Source: Gammaproteobacteria bacterium
GTDB taxonomy: Bacteria > Pseudomonadota > Gammaproteobacteria > SZUA-140
Length of the DNA stretch: 46,755 bases
NCBI GenBank assembly: GCA_021648525.1
Contig: JAKISP010000031.1
Coordinates: forward strand, 1-46,755
Direction of reading: 5' to 3'
Translations under genes and position numbers: made by a program
The notes under the pieces: generated by a model
Told to the model about the DNA's origin: nothing
Databases searched by the model: none
The model's input: the letters and a program-made list of their open reading frames with translations, nothing else
Shown: positions 39,952 to 46,755 of the stretch, in pieces
Layout of the letters: the number at the start of each line of letters is the position of its first letter
Numbering within the stretch: the first letter of the stretch is position 1

Positions 39952-40440
39952 TTATTTCTGACATTCGGTGATGATATCAATCAATAACTGCTGTGCCTGG
40001 GTCACCTCCTCAAGCTCATTAAACATAAAAATAAAATAGTCATCGTCTCGTTCATAGACCATACCGGGCATAGAGGCACTGGTCACATTGTAATGAATCA
40101 AGGATCGGGTCAAGGTGGCGTGAACCTGGTATTTCACATTAAGCCAACTCCCGCCATCACGATGAGCGGCGTACATCTCCTGTATGGGGATGTTTGTAAA
40201 GTCGACCGTCATCACATTTTCATTTTCAAACGCTTTATCGGCTTTGGCAAATGTTGTGCTTTTACTAACCAGAACACAGTGGTTATCTTTATTAAAAGCC
40301 GACTCCACCGTGGTAAAAGAGCGGCTACTCTCCAGCGTACCATTCAACGGGTTAAAGGCCAGTAATTTAGCACGGGTATCATCGGCCGCCATCGCATTCA
40401 TGGTCAATAGCGCACAACAAATTAATAGTAATGATCGCAT
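39952..40440 (-). CDS. Periplasmic protein of unknown function
   Basis: The start at 40440 is preferred because it gives a standard signal peptide (MRSLLLICCALLTMNAMAADD); the upstream extension does not look like one. The mature part (about 160 aa) contains the segments KLLAFNPLNGTLESSRSF and VDFTNIPIQEMYAAHRDGGS and ends LLIDIITECQK. I do not recognise the family. Its stop is 21 bp before kdsC, suggesting co-transcription and perhaps an envelope role, but this is only positional. Confidence 0.65.
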   Translation of the reverse strand: MRSLLLICCALLTMNAMAADDTRAKLLAFNPLNGTLESSRSFTTVESAFNKDNHCVLVSKSTTFAKADKAFENENVMTVDFTNIPIQEMYAAHRDGGSWLNVKYQVHATLTRSLIHYNVTSASMPGMVYERDDDYFIFMFNELEEVTQAQQLLIDIITECQK

Positions 40441-40523
40441 TGGGTATCTCAATCCTGTCTCTGTTTTATTCTGCAAATGAGTATAACATTGCAATAAATT
40501 CGGGATGTAGCTATAAATAGCGC

Positions 40524-41363
40524 ATGTTAGGATTTTTTAAACGCGAACCGTTACTGGATGAAGAGTCGGTCGAATGGCTCTTTGAAGCCTTCGGCTGGTC
40601 GCTACGCAGTTTTGGCAGTGCACCTTTTTACCAAAACACTATTCTCGTGACCCCCACACCCAGGCACTTCCCTGGTAGCGGCACGAGTATTGAAGCGATG
40701 GCTGATTTGATGATGAACCGCGTCAAGAGCTACGCAGGCCTGAGCTACTGGCCAACCCAGGCCGTTGATCACCATCAATTTCGAGGCGACCCGAGTGATC
40801 TGCCATCGGTTCATCAAATGTTATCAGCACTAGCAGAGGAGAGTGATTCCCAGCAACTAATGGATGCATCGCAAGGAGAGCTCATACTCTTTTATGAACC
40901 CAGACAGGTCGGCAACCCAGAGGTGATGATTGCCAATTTTTCCCATGCACTGATGGTACATCTCGCCGTCCTCGCGGAACTAGCGCCGCCCTGCGAACAG
41001 GATTTATTGCCTCACCTCACCGAAGTGATGGCAGTCACGCATGGCTTTGGTTTGATGTTTGCTAATACCGCGACGCCATATCGCGGTGGCGGTTGTGGTA
41101 GTTGCCGTTCTCCGGCAATGGAGCGAGTGGGCAATCTATCCGAACGTGAAGTTGCTTATGCGTTAGCGATCTTCTGTGTATTAAAAGAGGTGCAGGAGAA
41201 GGAGGTGACACACCACCTGAAAAAAACACTAAAAGGGTTTTTCAAAAAGGCGCTGAAGGATGTCAGTGGTCGCGAAGCAATGCTTGCCGATTTGAAAGCA
41301 ATTGATGCGCCTTCGCATTTTAATAAATATGAAAGTGTCATTCCGACGGTGAGTGGAACCTAG
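40524..41363 (+). CDS. Conserved hypothetical protein with a GGCGSC motif
   Basis: 279 aa, no signal peptide or clear membrane helix. It contains EEESVEWLFEAFGWSLRSFG-like N-terminal text (residues about 12-33), then HLTEVMAVTHGFGLMFANTAT (about 165-185) and RGGGCGSCRS (about 187-196), then EREVAYALAIFCVLK. The pattern T-x-x-x-GFG-x-x-x-AN followed by a glycine stretch recurs, from memory, in unannotated bacterial proteins. The two cysteines in GCGSC could bind a metal. Function unknown. It is divergent from the periplasmic protein gene. Confidence 0.65.
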   Translation: MLGFFKREPLLDEESVEWLFEAFGWSLRSFGSAPFYQNTILVTPTPRHFPGSGTSIEAMADLMMNRVKSYAGLSYWPTQAVDHHQFRGDPSDLPSVHQMLSALAEESDSQQLMDASQGELILFYEPRQVGNPEVMIANFSHALMVHLAVLAELAPPCEQDLLPHLTEVMAVTHGFGLMFANTATPYRGGGCGSCRSPAMERVGNLSEREVAYALAIFCVLKEVQEKEVTHHLKKTLKGFFKKALKDVSGREAMLADLKAIDAPSHFNKYESVIPTVSGT

Positions 41364-41589
41364 CTTTAATAGTGATCCTTTAATGCGTTCTCATACGCCG
41401 CTTCTTAGCTCTCACGCCGCGTTTTAGTGGACATCCTGCGTTATTGAGATGAAGGATAAGTGCCTGCATGGCTACCGGACGATGGGGTATCGTATTACTG
41501 AAATAAACAACTTACTGAGTCCTAATCAAGCAACGGTCAAGCAAATTTACTATGCGTCAATACAGCACGTAGTATCGTTTAACGAGTAG
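41364..41589. other. Intergenic stretch beside the DarG remnant
   Basis: 226 bp. A plus-strand frame at 41449-41589 could encode 46 aa, but it has no ribosome site and no recognisable family. The region is probably debris from the rearrangement that cut the DarG gene. Confidence 0.3.
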
Positions 41590-41913
41590 CTAAGTGCTTA
41601 CCCAATGCACCGAGGCTAGCAGCTCCATGCTATAAGGGGTTTCAAAACCTTCAATCAATGCCTCCACTTGCGCCAGACGTTGGCTGGCATCCACATCGTT
41701 GGTCAGAAAAGCATCGGCATCGGGCATGAGATGAATCTGCGCATCTTTACTGCGATCACCATAACCACGGATAAAGTGGCCCTCAATGCGCTGCAACACA
41801 TGGTTGAGGTTTTCAGCATAAGGGCCGAAGTGGTGTTTTACATACTTTAGTCGCAATACTTCTCCGGCCTCTTGCAGGAAATATCCCAACTTTTGCACCT
41901 CCAGTAAATTAAG
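41590..41913 (-). pseudogene. Remnant of a DarG-type antitoxin (C-terminal part)
   Basis: About 107 codons resemble the C-terminal domain of DarG, the macrodomain antitoxin that reverses DNA ADP-ribosylation by DarT. The matching segments are LLEVQKLGYFLQEAGEVLRL, KHHFGPYAENLNHVLQRIEG, HFIRGYGDR and ETPYSMELLASVHWV. The macrodomain expected before it is missing. The open frame instead begins at 42009 with about 32 codons of unrelated sequence, and the product stops right after HWVST, where the family continues. No darT toxin gene is present. It is therefore truncated at both ends and non-functional as an antitoxin. The family call is from memory of the motif order. Confidence 0.75.
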
Positions 41914-42141
41914 GAGAATCCATGCGGAAAAACAGGCCAATGTTGACTCACTGTGAACACTTGATGTAAAAATGTCGGGTCTGCAGAAAGGAAGGGGGCA
42001 GATGTTCACGCTTCACAAAAATCAGTGTTCATAGTTGCAGTAATACGCAGCAGCTGTGACCAGACATTAATTCCCCAGCTTAGTACCTGCGGGGCACTAT
42101 TCGAGATTATTTTTCAGATGCCTCTAAACACCCCGACACGC

Positions 42142-43053
42142 TTATCCCAACAGCAACGTATGCAATTTATCCAGCGCTTCACGTCTCTTTTGGTCTCCCA
42201 TTTTCTCCAAATTCTGTAGCTTCCATTGGATGGCAGGAAGATTTACCGCCTGGGGGAAAACAAAACGCGACCAATCCGCATCTCCCCGCTTAACAGACAA
42301 CAAAAACTCCTTATCACTGTTGCTCAGCCGAGCATGCAGAGCTTTCACTAAATCTGAACGAGCATTCAATAGCACCGGCAAACTCACCGCCTCATTCACC
42401 ATGCCTTCAAATTCGGCATGGTAAAGATCCGTTATATCTATCTCATTGGGGGCCAACAACTCCACCATCGGGCGATTATGGCCCATCAGATAGACCAGAA
42501 ATGCATTTTTCAGGTCTTCCGTGATGCCTTCGTTTTCCAGCAATAACTTCACGTCAAACAGATCGCGAGGGTGCTGCCGATCCAAAGCGGCACAGATTTT
42601 CCCTGCATACAGCTCTTCAAAGGAGAGCACTTGCATTTCGGCATAACCAAATCTCTGCTGGACGCTAGCACTCAACACCTTCACCGCAGGCGGAAACAAA
42701 CTGCCACGCAACACTGGCGTGACCTCTATCTTCACCGTGGTATTACCACGTTGCACCACCAGCCGTTGACGAAATGTGGTACCGCGCAATACTCGGCCAG
42801 TCACTCGCGAACCTGGCAGCAGTTGCTCAATATCTTCACCAATGCTGGCCAGCGCCGCATCAATCGCCGTCAGGCTGGTGTTTCTATCCTCAACCGGGAG
42901 ATAGACCAGGTCAATATCCACTGACAAGCGCGGCATATCGCGCACAAACAGATTGATCGCCGTGCCGCCCTTGAGTGCAAAACATGACTGCTTTGCCGCC
43001 AAAGGCAGCAACTGCACCAGCAGTTGAACCTGATCAGAAAAATTCGTCGTCAT
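42142..43053 (-). CDS. abiEii: AbiEii/AbiGii-type nucleotidyltransferase toxin
   Basis: Toxin of the type IV AbiE toxin-antitoxin and abortive-infection system. The DUF1814 nucleotidyltransferase motifs are complete: LKGGTAINL (residues 28-36), DIDLVYLP with D46/D48, KIEV (108-111), and AGKICAALDRQHPRDLFDV with K152 and D164/D167. 303 aa, typical. Family members transfer nucleotides to tRNA or related acceptors and stop growth. The start overlaps the antitoxin gene by 20 bp, giving translational coupling. All catalytic motifs look intact, unlike the neighbouring broken defence genes. Confidence 0.92.
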   Translation of the reverse strand: MTTNFSDQVQLLVQLLPLAAKQSCFALKGGTAINLFVRDMPRLSVDIDLVYLPVEDRNTSLTAIDAALASIGEDIEQLLPGSRVTGRVLRGTTFRQRLVVQRGNTTVKIEVTPVLRGSLFPPAVKVLSASVQQRFGYAEMQVLSFEELYAGKICAALDRQHPRDLFDVKLLLENEGITEDLKNAFLVYLMGHNRPMVELLAPNEIDITDLYHAEFEGMVNEAVSLPVLLNARSDLVKALHARLSNSDKEFLLSVKRGDADWSRFVFPQAVNLPAIQWKLQNLEKMGDQKRREALDKLHTLLLG

Positions 43054-43810
43054 GCTTTACCATCTCTCTGGGCACAGTGATTTGATAACGCTTATCCAAT
43101 ACACCACCCGATACGATCATTCGCTTACCACTGCCCAAATCAACCCCATCAACATTCAACGCATTAAACCAGGCGTGATGATGACGCTGGGCAAACCACA
43201 AAAATATCCGCTTGGCCTTCACCTGACCACAACTCGACAATAGCGACTGCAACAACACCGGGCGCAGATTGACGGCGGAGTCGAACAGTTTATCCAACTG
43301 ACTGAAATCAGCCTTGCTACTCACCTCCACTGCCAGCTCCAACAATGCCAATTCCGACGTAGCATAGGGGACGGGCCAATCCCAGTGGCCAAAAGGCTGA
43401 TTCAACAATGCGGATTCAGGCAATACTTCAAACAGTTTTAGCTTGTGCTGTGTAAATGTGAAGTCCCCCTCCACCTTGGACAACCAGTTCGGCAAGGCAG
43501 AGAGAGAGTAAAGCTGTATGACATTTTTATCACTCAAGGCCAGATAGTGACTCAAGCCCTGCTGTTGCAAAGCGCTGATGCCACCCACATGCAGATCATG
43601 CCCCAATTCCCGCAAGGAGTAGAGCAAGTGCTGCCACTTCAAAGGCGGCCCAGGCCGCCGGTAGACCCCACGCGCCACCGCCTGTAAAACTCCATTACGG
43701 ACAAAAGCATCCACCCGGTGCCTGGGAAAGCCTTTTTCCAGCAGCCAGGCGCGGTCTACCACCTGCCCTTCTGGCAGTTGGCTGACAAGATCAAAAGGGG
43801 GAGAGTTCAT
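43034..43810 (-). CDS. abiEi: AbiEi-type antitoxin / autorepressor
   Basis: 258 aa. The N-terminal winged helix (residues about 15-55; RAWLLEKGFPRHRVDAFVRNG, then GVYRRPG) binds DNA, and the C-terminal domain neutralises the toxin, as in AbiEi. The region GISALQQQGLSHYLALSD and the block PYATSELALLELA are family-like. It is first of the two-gene unit and overlaps abiEii by 20 bp. Two matching palindromes (43837-43855, 43903-43921) flank its promoter, fitting the known autorepression of AbiEi proteins. Confidence 0.9.
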   Translation of the reverse strand: MNSPPFDLVSQLPEGQVVDRAWLLEKGFPRHRVDAFVRNGVLQAVARGVYRRPGPPLKWQHLLYSLRELGHDLHVGGISALQQQGLSHYLALSDKNVIQLYSLSALPNWLSKVEGDFTFTQHKLKLFEVLPESALLNQPFGHWDWPVPYATSELALLELAVEVSSKADFSQLDKLFDSAVNLRPVLLQSLLSSCGQVKAKRIFLWFAQRHHHAWFNALNVDGVDLGSGKRMIVSGGVLDKRYQITVPREMVKHDDEFF

Positions 43811-43836
43811 GATAAAAGTTTATCTCTGCTAGACTT

Positions 43837-43855
43837 TGCATATCCATGGTATGCA
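43837..43855. promoter_or_regulatory. AbiEi operator 1 (proximal)
   Basis: TGCATA-N7-TATGCA, covering the expected transcription start just after the -10. It is identical in half-sites and spacing to operator 2. Confidence 0.75.
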
Positions 43856-43883
43856 TTATGGCTGCCAGGCAAACCACAATCAA
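43855..43883 (-). promoter_or_regulatory. Promoter of the abiE pair
   Basis: On the minus strand TTGATT (plus 43878-43883) and CATAAT (plus 43855-43860) are spaced 17 bp. It lies between the two palindromes, and about 40 nt would be untranslated before the AbiEi start. Confidence 0.6.
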
Positions 43884-43902
43884 GTTTATCTTTTGTGTTT
43901 TT

Positions 43903-43921
43903 TGCATACTAAGCATATGCA
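43903..43921. promoter_or_regulatory. AbiEi operator 2 (distal)
   Basis: TGCATA-N7-TATGCA, extendable to TTTGCATA / TATGCAAA (43901-43923). Its centre is 66 bp from operator 1, upstream of the -35. Confidence 0.75.
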
Positions 43922-43965
43922 AATTGAGGTAATTTCAAACCATGAGAGCATAATCAATAGCTTGT

Positions 43966-43994
43966 AAGAAGTATTAGCACTGCTAACACTTCTT
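43966..43994. other. 29-bp near-perfect palindrome in the abiE-XRE divergent region
   Basis: AAGAAGT-AT-TAGCA-C-TGCTA-AC-ACTTCTT: 12 of 14 arm positions pair. It sits between two divergent promoters, so it may be an operator or a terminator of a small transcript. The rest of 43924-44120 shows no gene. Confidence 0.5.
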
Positions 43995-44124
43995 TTCGTT
44001 GCATAGGGACGCGAGTTACAGGTGTTCGCAGTGCGGACACTGTCAACAGCAACATAAATCACCATATGATTTTGCTCTACGGAATGAAAAACACCCTGGA
44101 TTTTCTCCCTCAACTGGCCGATAC

Positions 44125-44162
44125 TTGAAAAAACTTGATTTCAATAATGGTCTCACTATAAT
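44125..44162 (+). promoter_or_regulatory. Promoter and candidate operator of the XRE gene
   Basis: TTGATT (44135-44140) and TATAAT (44157-44162) are spaced 16 bp. The dyad TTGAAA-N8-TTTCAA (44125-44144) overlaps the -35. The -10 ends 8 nt before the ATG, so the mRNA is probably leaderless. Confidence 0.65.
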
Positions 44163-44170
44163 GCACCGCA

Positions 44171-44467
44171 ATGCGTAAGGTCATCAATCAAACAACACTC
44201 CAGTCAGCTCTTAAAACAAAAGGCTGGACCCAATCCAAACTGGCCGACGAGGTGGGTGTCTCTGCCCAATCAGTCACCAACTGGATACAGGGAGAAGGCT
44301 TTCCACGCCCCGCGACATTATTGAAACTCGCCACATTACTGCGCCTCAGTTTCGAGCAATTAGTCAAAACCGACGAGAGTGATCGTCCGGTGGTCGCTTT
44401 CCGCAAAAAAGCCAACGCCAAAACGCCCCGTCCATCATCCACCAATACAATAAAGTCTGGAATATAG
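44171..44467 (+). pseudogene. XRE-type regulator, truncated (lost ImmA/IrrE-like part)
   Basis: The helix-turn-helix at residues about 17-65 (KGWTQSKLADEVGVSAQSVT, NWIQGEGFPRPATLLKLATL) is intact. The following RPVVAFRKKANAKT is, from memory, the linker that in full proteins leads into an ImmA/IrrE metallopeptidase domain. Here, right after AKT (44425), the frame runs for 14 unrelated codons and stops, because the DNA from about 44426 on is the 3' part of the helicase gene in antisense. The remaining 98-aa product may still bind DNA. It is divergent from abiEi. Confidence 0.7.
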
Positions 44468-46644
44468 GTACGTGTGATGGAGCCATATTGATAGGGCACT
44501 TCCAACCCAAGGTTGTGATTTTTAACATAGGCTTTCACACTTGAATGGCCTTCTGCCACGCGGCAAAATTCAGCTTCCCAGTCGCTATCCAGCACTACCC
44601 AGTTGATATGACATCTGCGTGAGTCCGTTTCCCAGCGGTCTGTTTTTGATGTGTTGAAGCTAACATTTTTAGTGGTGCCTACCGGATTGTAGGCATCAAG
44701 GATGGCTTTAATAGGGCGCTCTTTTTTGGATTCTGCTTTGGTAATGGCAGCGGTGATTTTTTCGCAGGCCATATCTGCCAATTCCAGATACATGAGCTGG
44801 GCAGGATAGGTACCGCCCTTACATTCCAGATAGTTATCCAGCCACTGTTTGACGATGCGTTTCACCGGCCCAAAAAGATTGGTTCGCGGCGGCTGCCCCT
44901 GCTCACGCCATTTTTTGTAAATGAGGTGGGTTGCCAGATAAAACACCAGGGATGAACGGCGCAGGTCTTTCAGATGCTCGACCGTAAGATCGATGGTCTC
45001 ACCAATGATGCCGGATTGCAGAACGTGGGAAGGGCCTGTGAGTTCGGGTGTCAATATCAACGCTGAGTCAGTGTTAAACTCTGCTTCGATTTTATCTTCT
45101 GGTAGCTCTACGCGGTAACCCTCTACGCGAGGAAAACGAATTTCCAAGTGATCGCGCTCTGGTCGCATGGCCTTAATCTGTATCGTTTCTCTGGGACGCT
45201 GTGGCGGAGCAATAACGGGCTTGGCATTAAAATCAAAAGGGATACCCAGCACATCGGCATATTCAACATCGAATTTTCCATCACTGTTAAGAGTGTAAGA
45301 TTGCCGACGCAGTGCACGACCAATCACTTGTTCACAAAGCAGCTGTGTTCCAAATGCTCGCACACCTAAAACATGAGTCACGGTATTGGCATCCCATCCT
45401 TCGGTAAGCATGGAGACAGAAACCACACAGCGCACTGTTTCACCTAACCGCCCCTCTTTACCAACCGTGTTCATAACTTCGCGCAGCAGTTCTTGATCTG
45501 TTATGGATTCTGCTTGTTTGATATCACCGGTACGCTCGATAACCTCCTTACGATAGCGTTCAAGTTCGTCAGCCGCCATTTCACGAAAATTTTTGTCCAG
45601 TGCTTCGCCAGATTCCAATTGCTCACTATCGATCAACAGTGTGCGAGGTCTGGCATAACGCTCACCATTGGCATCGAAATTTCGGAATAGCTCCAAGCGC
45701 CCATCAACCAGCTGGGTGTTTCCATCTGCATCTTTTTGAAAAAATCCTGAAATATAGTCGTGTACCAGTTTCGAGGTAGCGGTGTTGTTACAAACCAGGA
45801 TAAAACAAGGCGGGACTTTAATACCGCTGGACTGCCAAAGTTCGTAGGTTTTTTTGTAATGTCCATACAAAGCATCAAGTGCTGTAATCAGATCGAGAGG
45901 CAATTTTAGCGGATCAATATTATTTGCTTTTCCACGCCCCTTTTTTGGCATTTGAGTGCGAATGTGATCCCATAAATTTCTGAACTTAGGCATCTCCCCG
46001 CCGGGGATATTGTCAGCAATAGGAACCCGAGGTAGTTTAACAATGCCACATTCAATGGCGTCCATGAGAGAGAAGTCGCTCATCGTCCAGGGAAACAGAG
46101 TACCTTCTGCATAACCCGACCCCTGTAGAAAAAATGGTGTCGCCGATAGATCAAGCACTCTGGAGACACCTATTTTTCGGTTGATGGCTTCCAAACCTGA
46201 GATCCAAAGTCTGGCTGCTTCGCTGTTCTTTTCCGCCTCTTTTTTGTCGTCGCCCTTTAGCCCATCATCGTCCTTTGTCTCTGGCTTTTCTCTATAACAG
46301 TGATGGGCCTCATCATTGATGACCATGACGTTCTTTATTCCCATCAATGCAGGCATCACGCGCTGAAGCATTTGACCTTCGGTCTCAAGGGTGTTGAGTG
46401 CTTCACCACGGCCTTGCAATAAAGAGCGGCCACCTTTAGATATGTCTACCCGTTCGCGTAGCTTGAACGCATGATAGTTGGTGATAACAATTTTGGCCTT
46501 TTCCAAATCAGGCAACATATCGTTAGGCACAAGCTCACGGCTAGCGTAGTAACTGTCTGGATCGTTGGGCAACAAAACACGAAGCCTGTCTTTAATCGTC
46601 AGACCTGGTGCAACAATAAGAAAACCTCGGTAAGCGCAAAACAA
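44188..46644 (-). pseudogene. Type III restriction / DEAD-like helicase subunit, truncated at both ends
   Basis: An SF2 helicase-nuclease of the large BPTD_3080-like restriction family. Seen: RGFLIVAPGLTIKDRLRVL, the DEAH box NDEAHHCYREKP, the SAT-like DLSATPFFLQGSG, motif V/VI region MLTEGWDANTVTHVLGVRAF and EQVIGRALRRQSY, and the nuclease-side TYIPDFIVLVDDG. Missing: the N-terminal segment with the Walker A loop. Translation could begin only at a TTG (46644), and a stop lies in frame at 46690-46692. Real homology ends near 44427 (VDDGRG); the last ~80 codons are XRE antisense. Without Walker A and the end of the nuclease domain it should be inactive. Further upstream sequence (46693-46755) has stops in every minus frame. 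Confidence 0.8.
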
Positions 46645-46680
46645 ACGACACTCTAGCCAGCGGATAACCGCTAATGCAGG

Positions 46681-46704
46681 CTCTGCTTTTTAAATACAGC
46701 AGAG
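46681..46704. other. Hairpin at the broken 5' end of the helicase gene
   Basis: CTCTGCT (46681-46687) and AGCAGAG (46698-46704) form a 7-bp stem with a 10-nt loop, next to the in-frame stop that truncates the helicase. It may mark an insertion or recombination edge. Confidence 0.3.
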
Positions 46705-46711
46705 AGCACGC

Positions 46712-46755
46712 ATGGATCATTCACCCGACATTCAACTCACAAAACGGCAACGTTA
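46712..46755 (+). CDS. Possible start of a gene running off the window
   Basis: An ATG at 46712 opens a frame (MDHSPDIQLTKRQR) that is still open at the end of the window. No strong ribosome site precedes it, and 14 codons are too few to identify a family. Confidence 0.2.
   Translation, partial: MDHSPDIQLTKRQR

Noticed and set aside
41449-41589. 46-codon plus-strand frame next to the DarG remnant
   Set aside because: No ribosome site, no recognisable family, and it lies in rearranged DNA.
43886-44113. 75-aa minus-strand frame in the abiE-XRE gap
   Set aside because: It runs across the operator and the 29-bp palindrome, has no ribosome site and has an irregular composition.

Overview
The window is a piece of a gammaproteobacterial chromosome. 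The evidence is the gene order: mnmG-rsmG-parA-parB-atpZ/I-atpBEFHAGDC-glmU-glmS, all on the minus strand, is the classic arrangement near the replication origin in this class. Gram-negative genes fit this: kdsC, an outer-membrane barrel, lipoproteins, glutathione reductase and oligopeptidase A. No gene here reveals the energy metabolism or genus.

Layout. (1) 1-1500: a Fic-family AMP-transferase with a self-inhibition motif, preceded by a dense set of palindromes. (2) 1778-1854: tRNA-Arg(CCG). (3) 2059-17311: glmS, glmU, the complete F1Fo ATP synthase operon with a strong terminator after atpC, parB, parA, rsmG and mnmG. (4) 17513-19784: an AT-rich two-gene insert, an HD-domain dGTPase overlapping a CCA-adding-like nucleotidyltransferase. 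This pair is the best candidate for an undescribed (possibly anti-phage) system. (5) 19973-21688: small conserved genes (DUF2288, DUF4399, an S4 RNA-binding protein, a His-rich Spy/CpxP-like periplasmic protein), then a roughly 150-bp terminal-inverted-repeat element. (6) 21860-27432: an envelope export cassette (RND/MMPL transporter, LolA-like periplasmic protein, outer-membrane barrel) with a TetR regulator; the two promoters share the same operator-like sequence. (7) 27652-41363: hisC, gamma carbonic anhydrase-like protein, gor, oligopeptidase A, a chemotaxis receptor, a diguanylate cyclase, an SH3b lipoprotein, CvfB-like RNA-binding protein, kdsC and two conserved proteins of unknown role. 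(8) 41590-46755: a defence-gene graveyard. It holds a DarG antitoxin remnant, an intact AbiEi/AbiEii toxin-antitoxin pair with two matching operators, and a truncated XRE regulator joined tail to tail to a type III restriction/helicase subunit that has lost both ends.

How the parts work together: the central block makes ATP, segregates the origin region, modifies tRNA/rRNA and supplies UDP-GlcNAc for the envelope. The export cassette and its TetR look like a self-contained regulated unit. The two ends and the mnmG-adjacent insert carry accessory genes (Fic, dGTPase/NTase, AbiE, DarG and restriction remnants), as expected of sites where defence genes turn over. All family calls come from reading motifs and from memory of the families; no database search was run.
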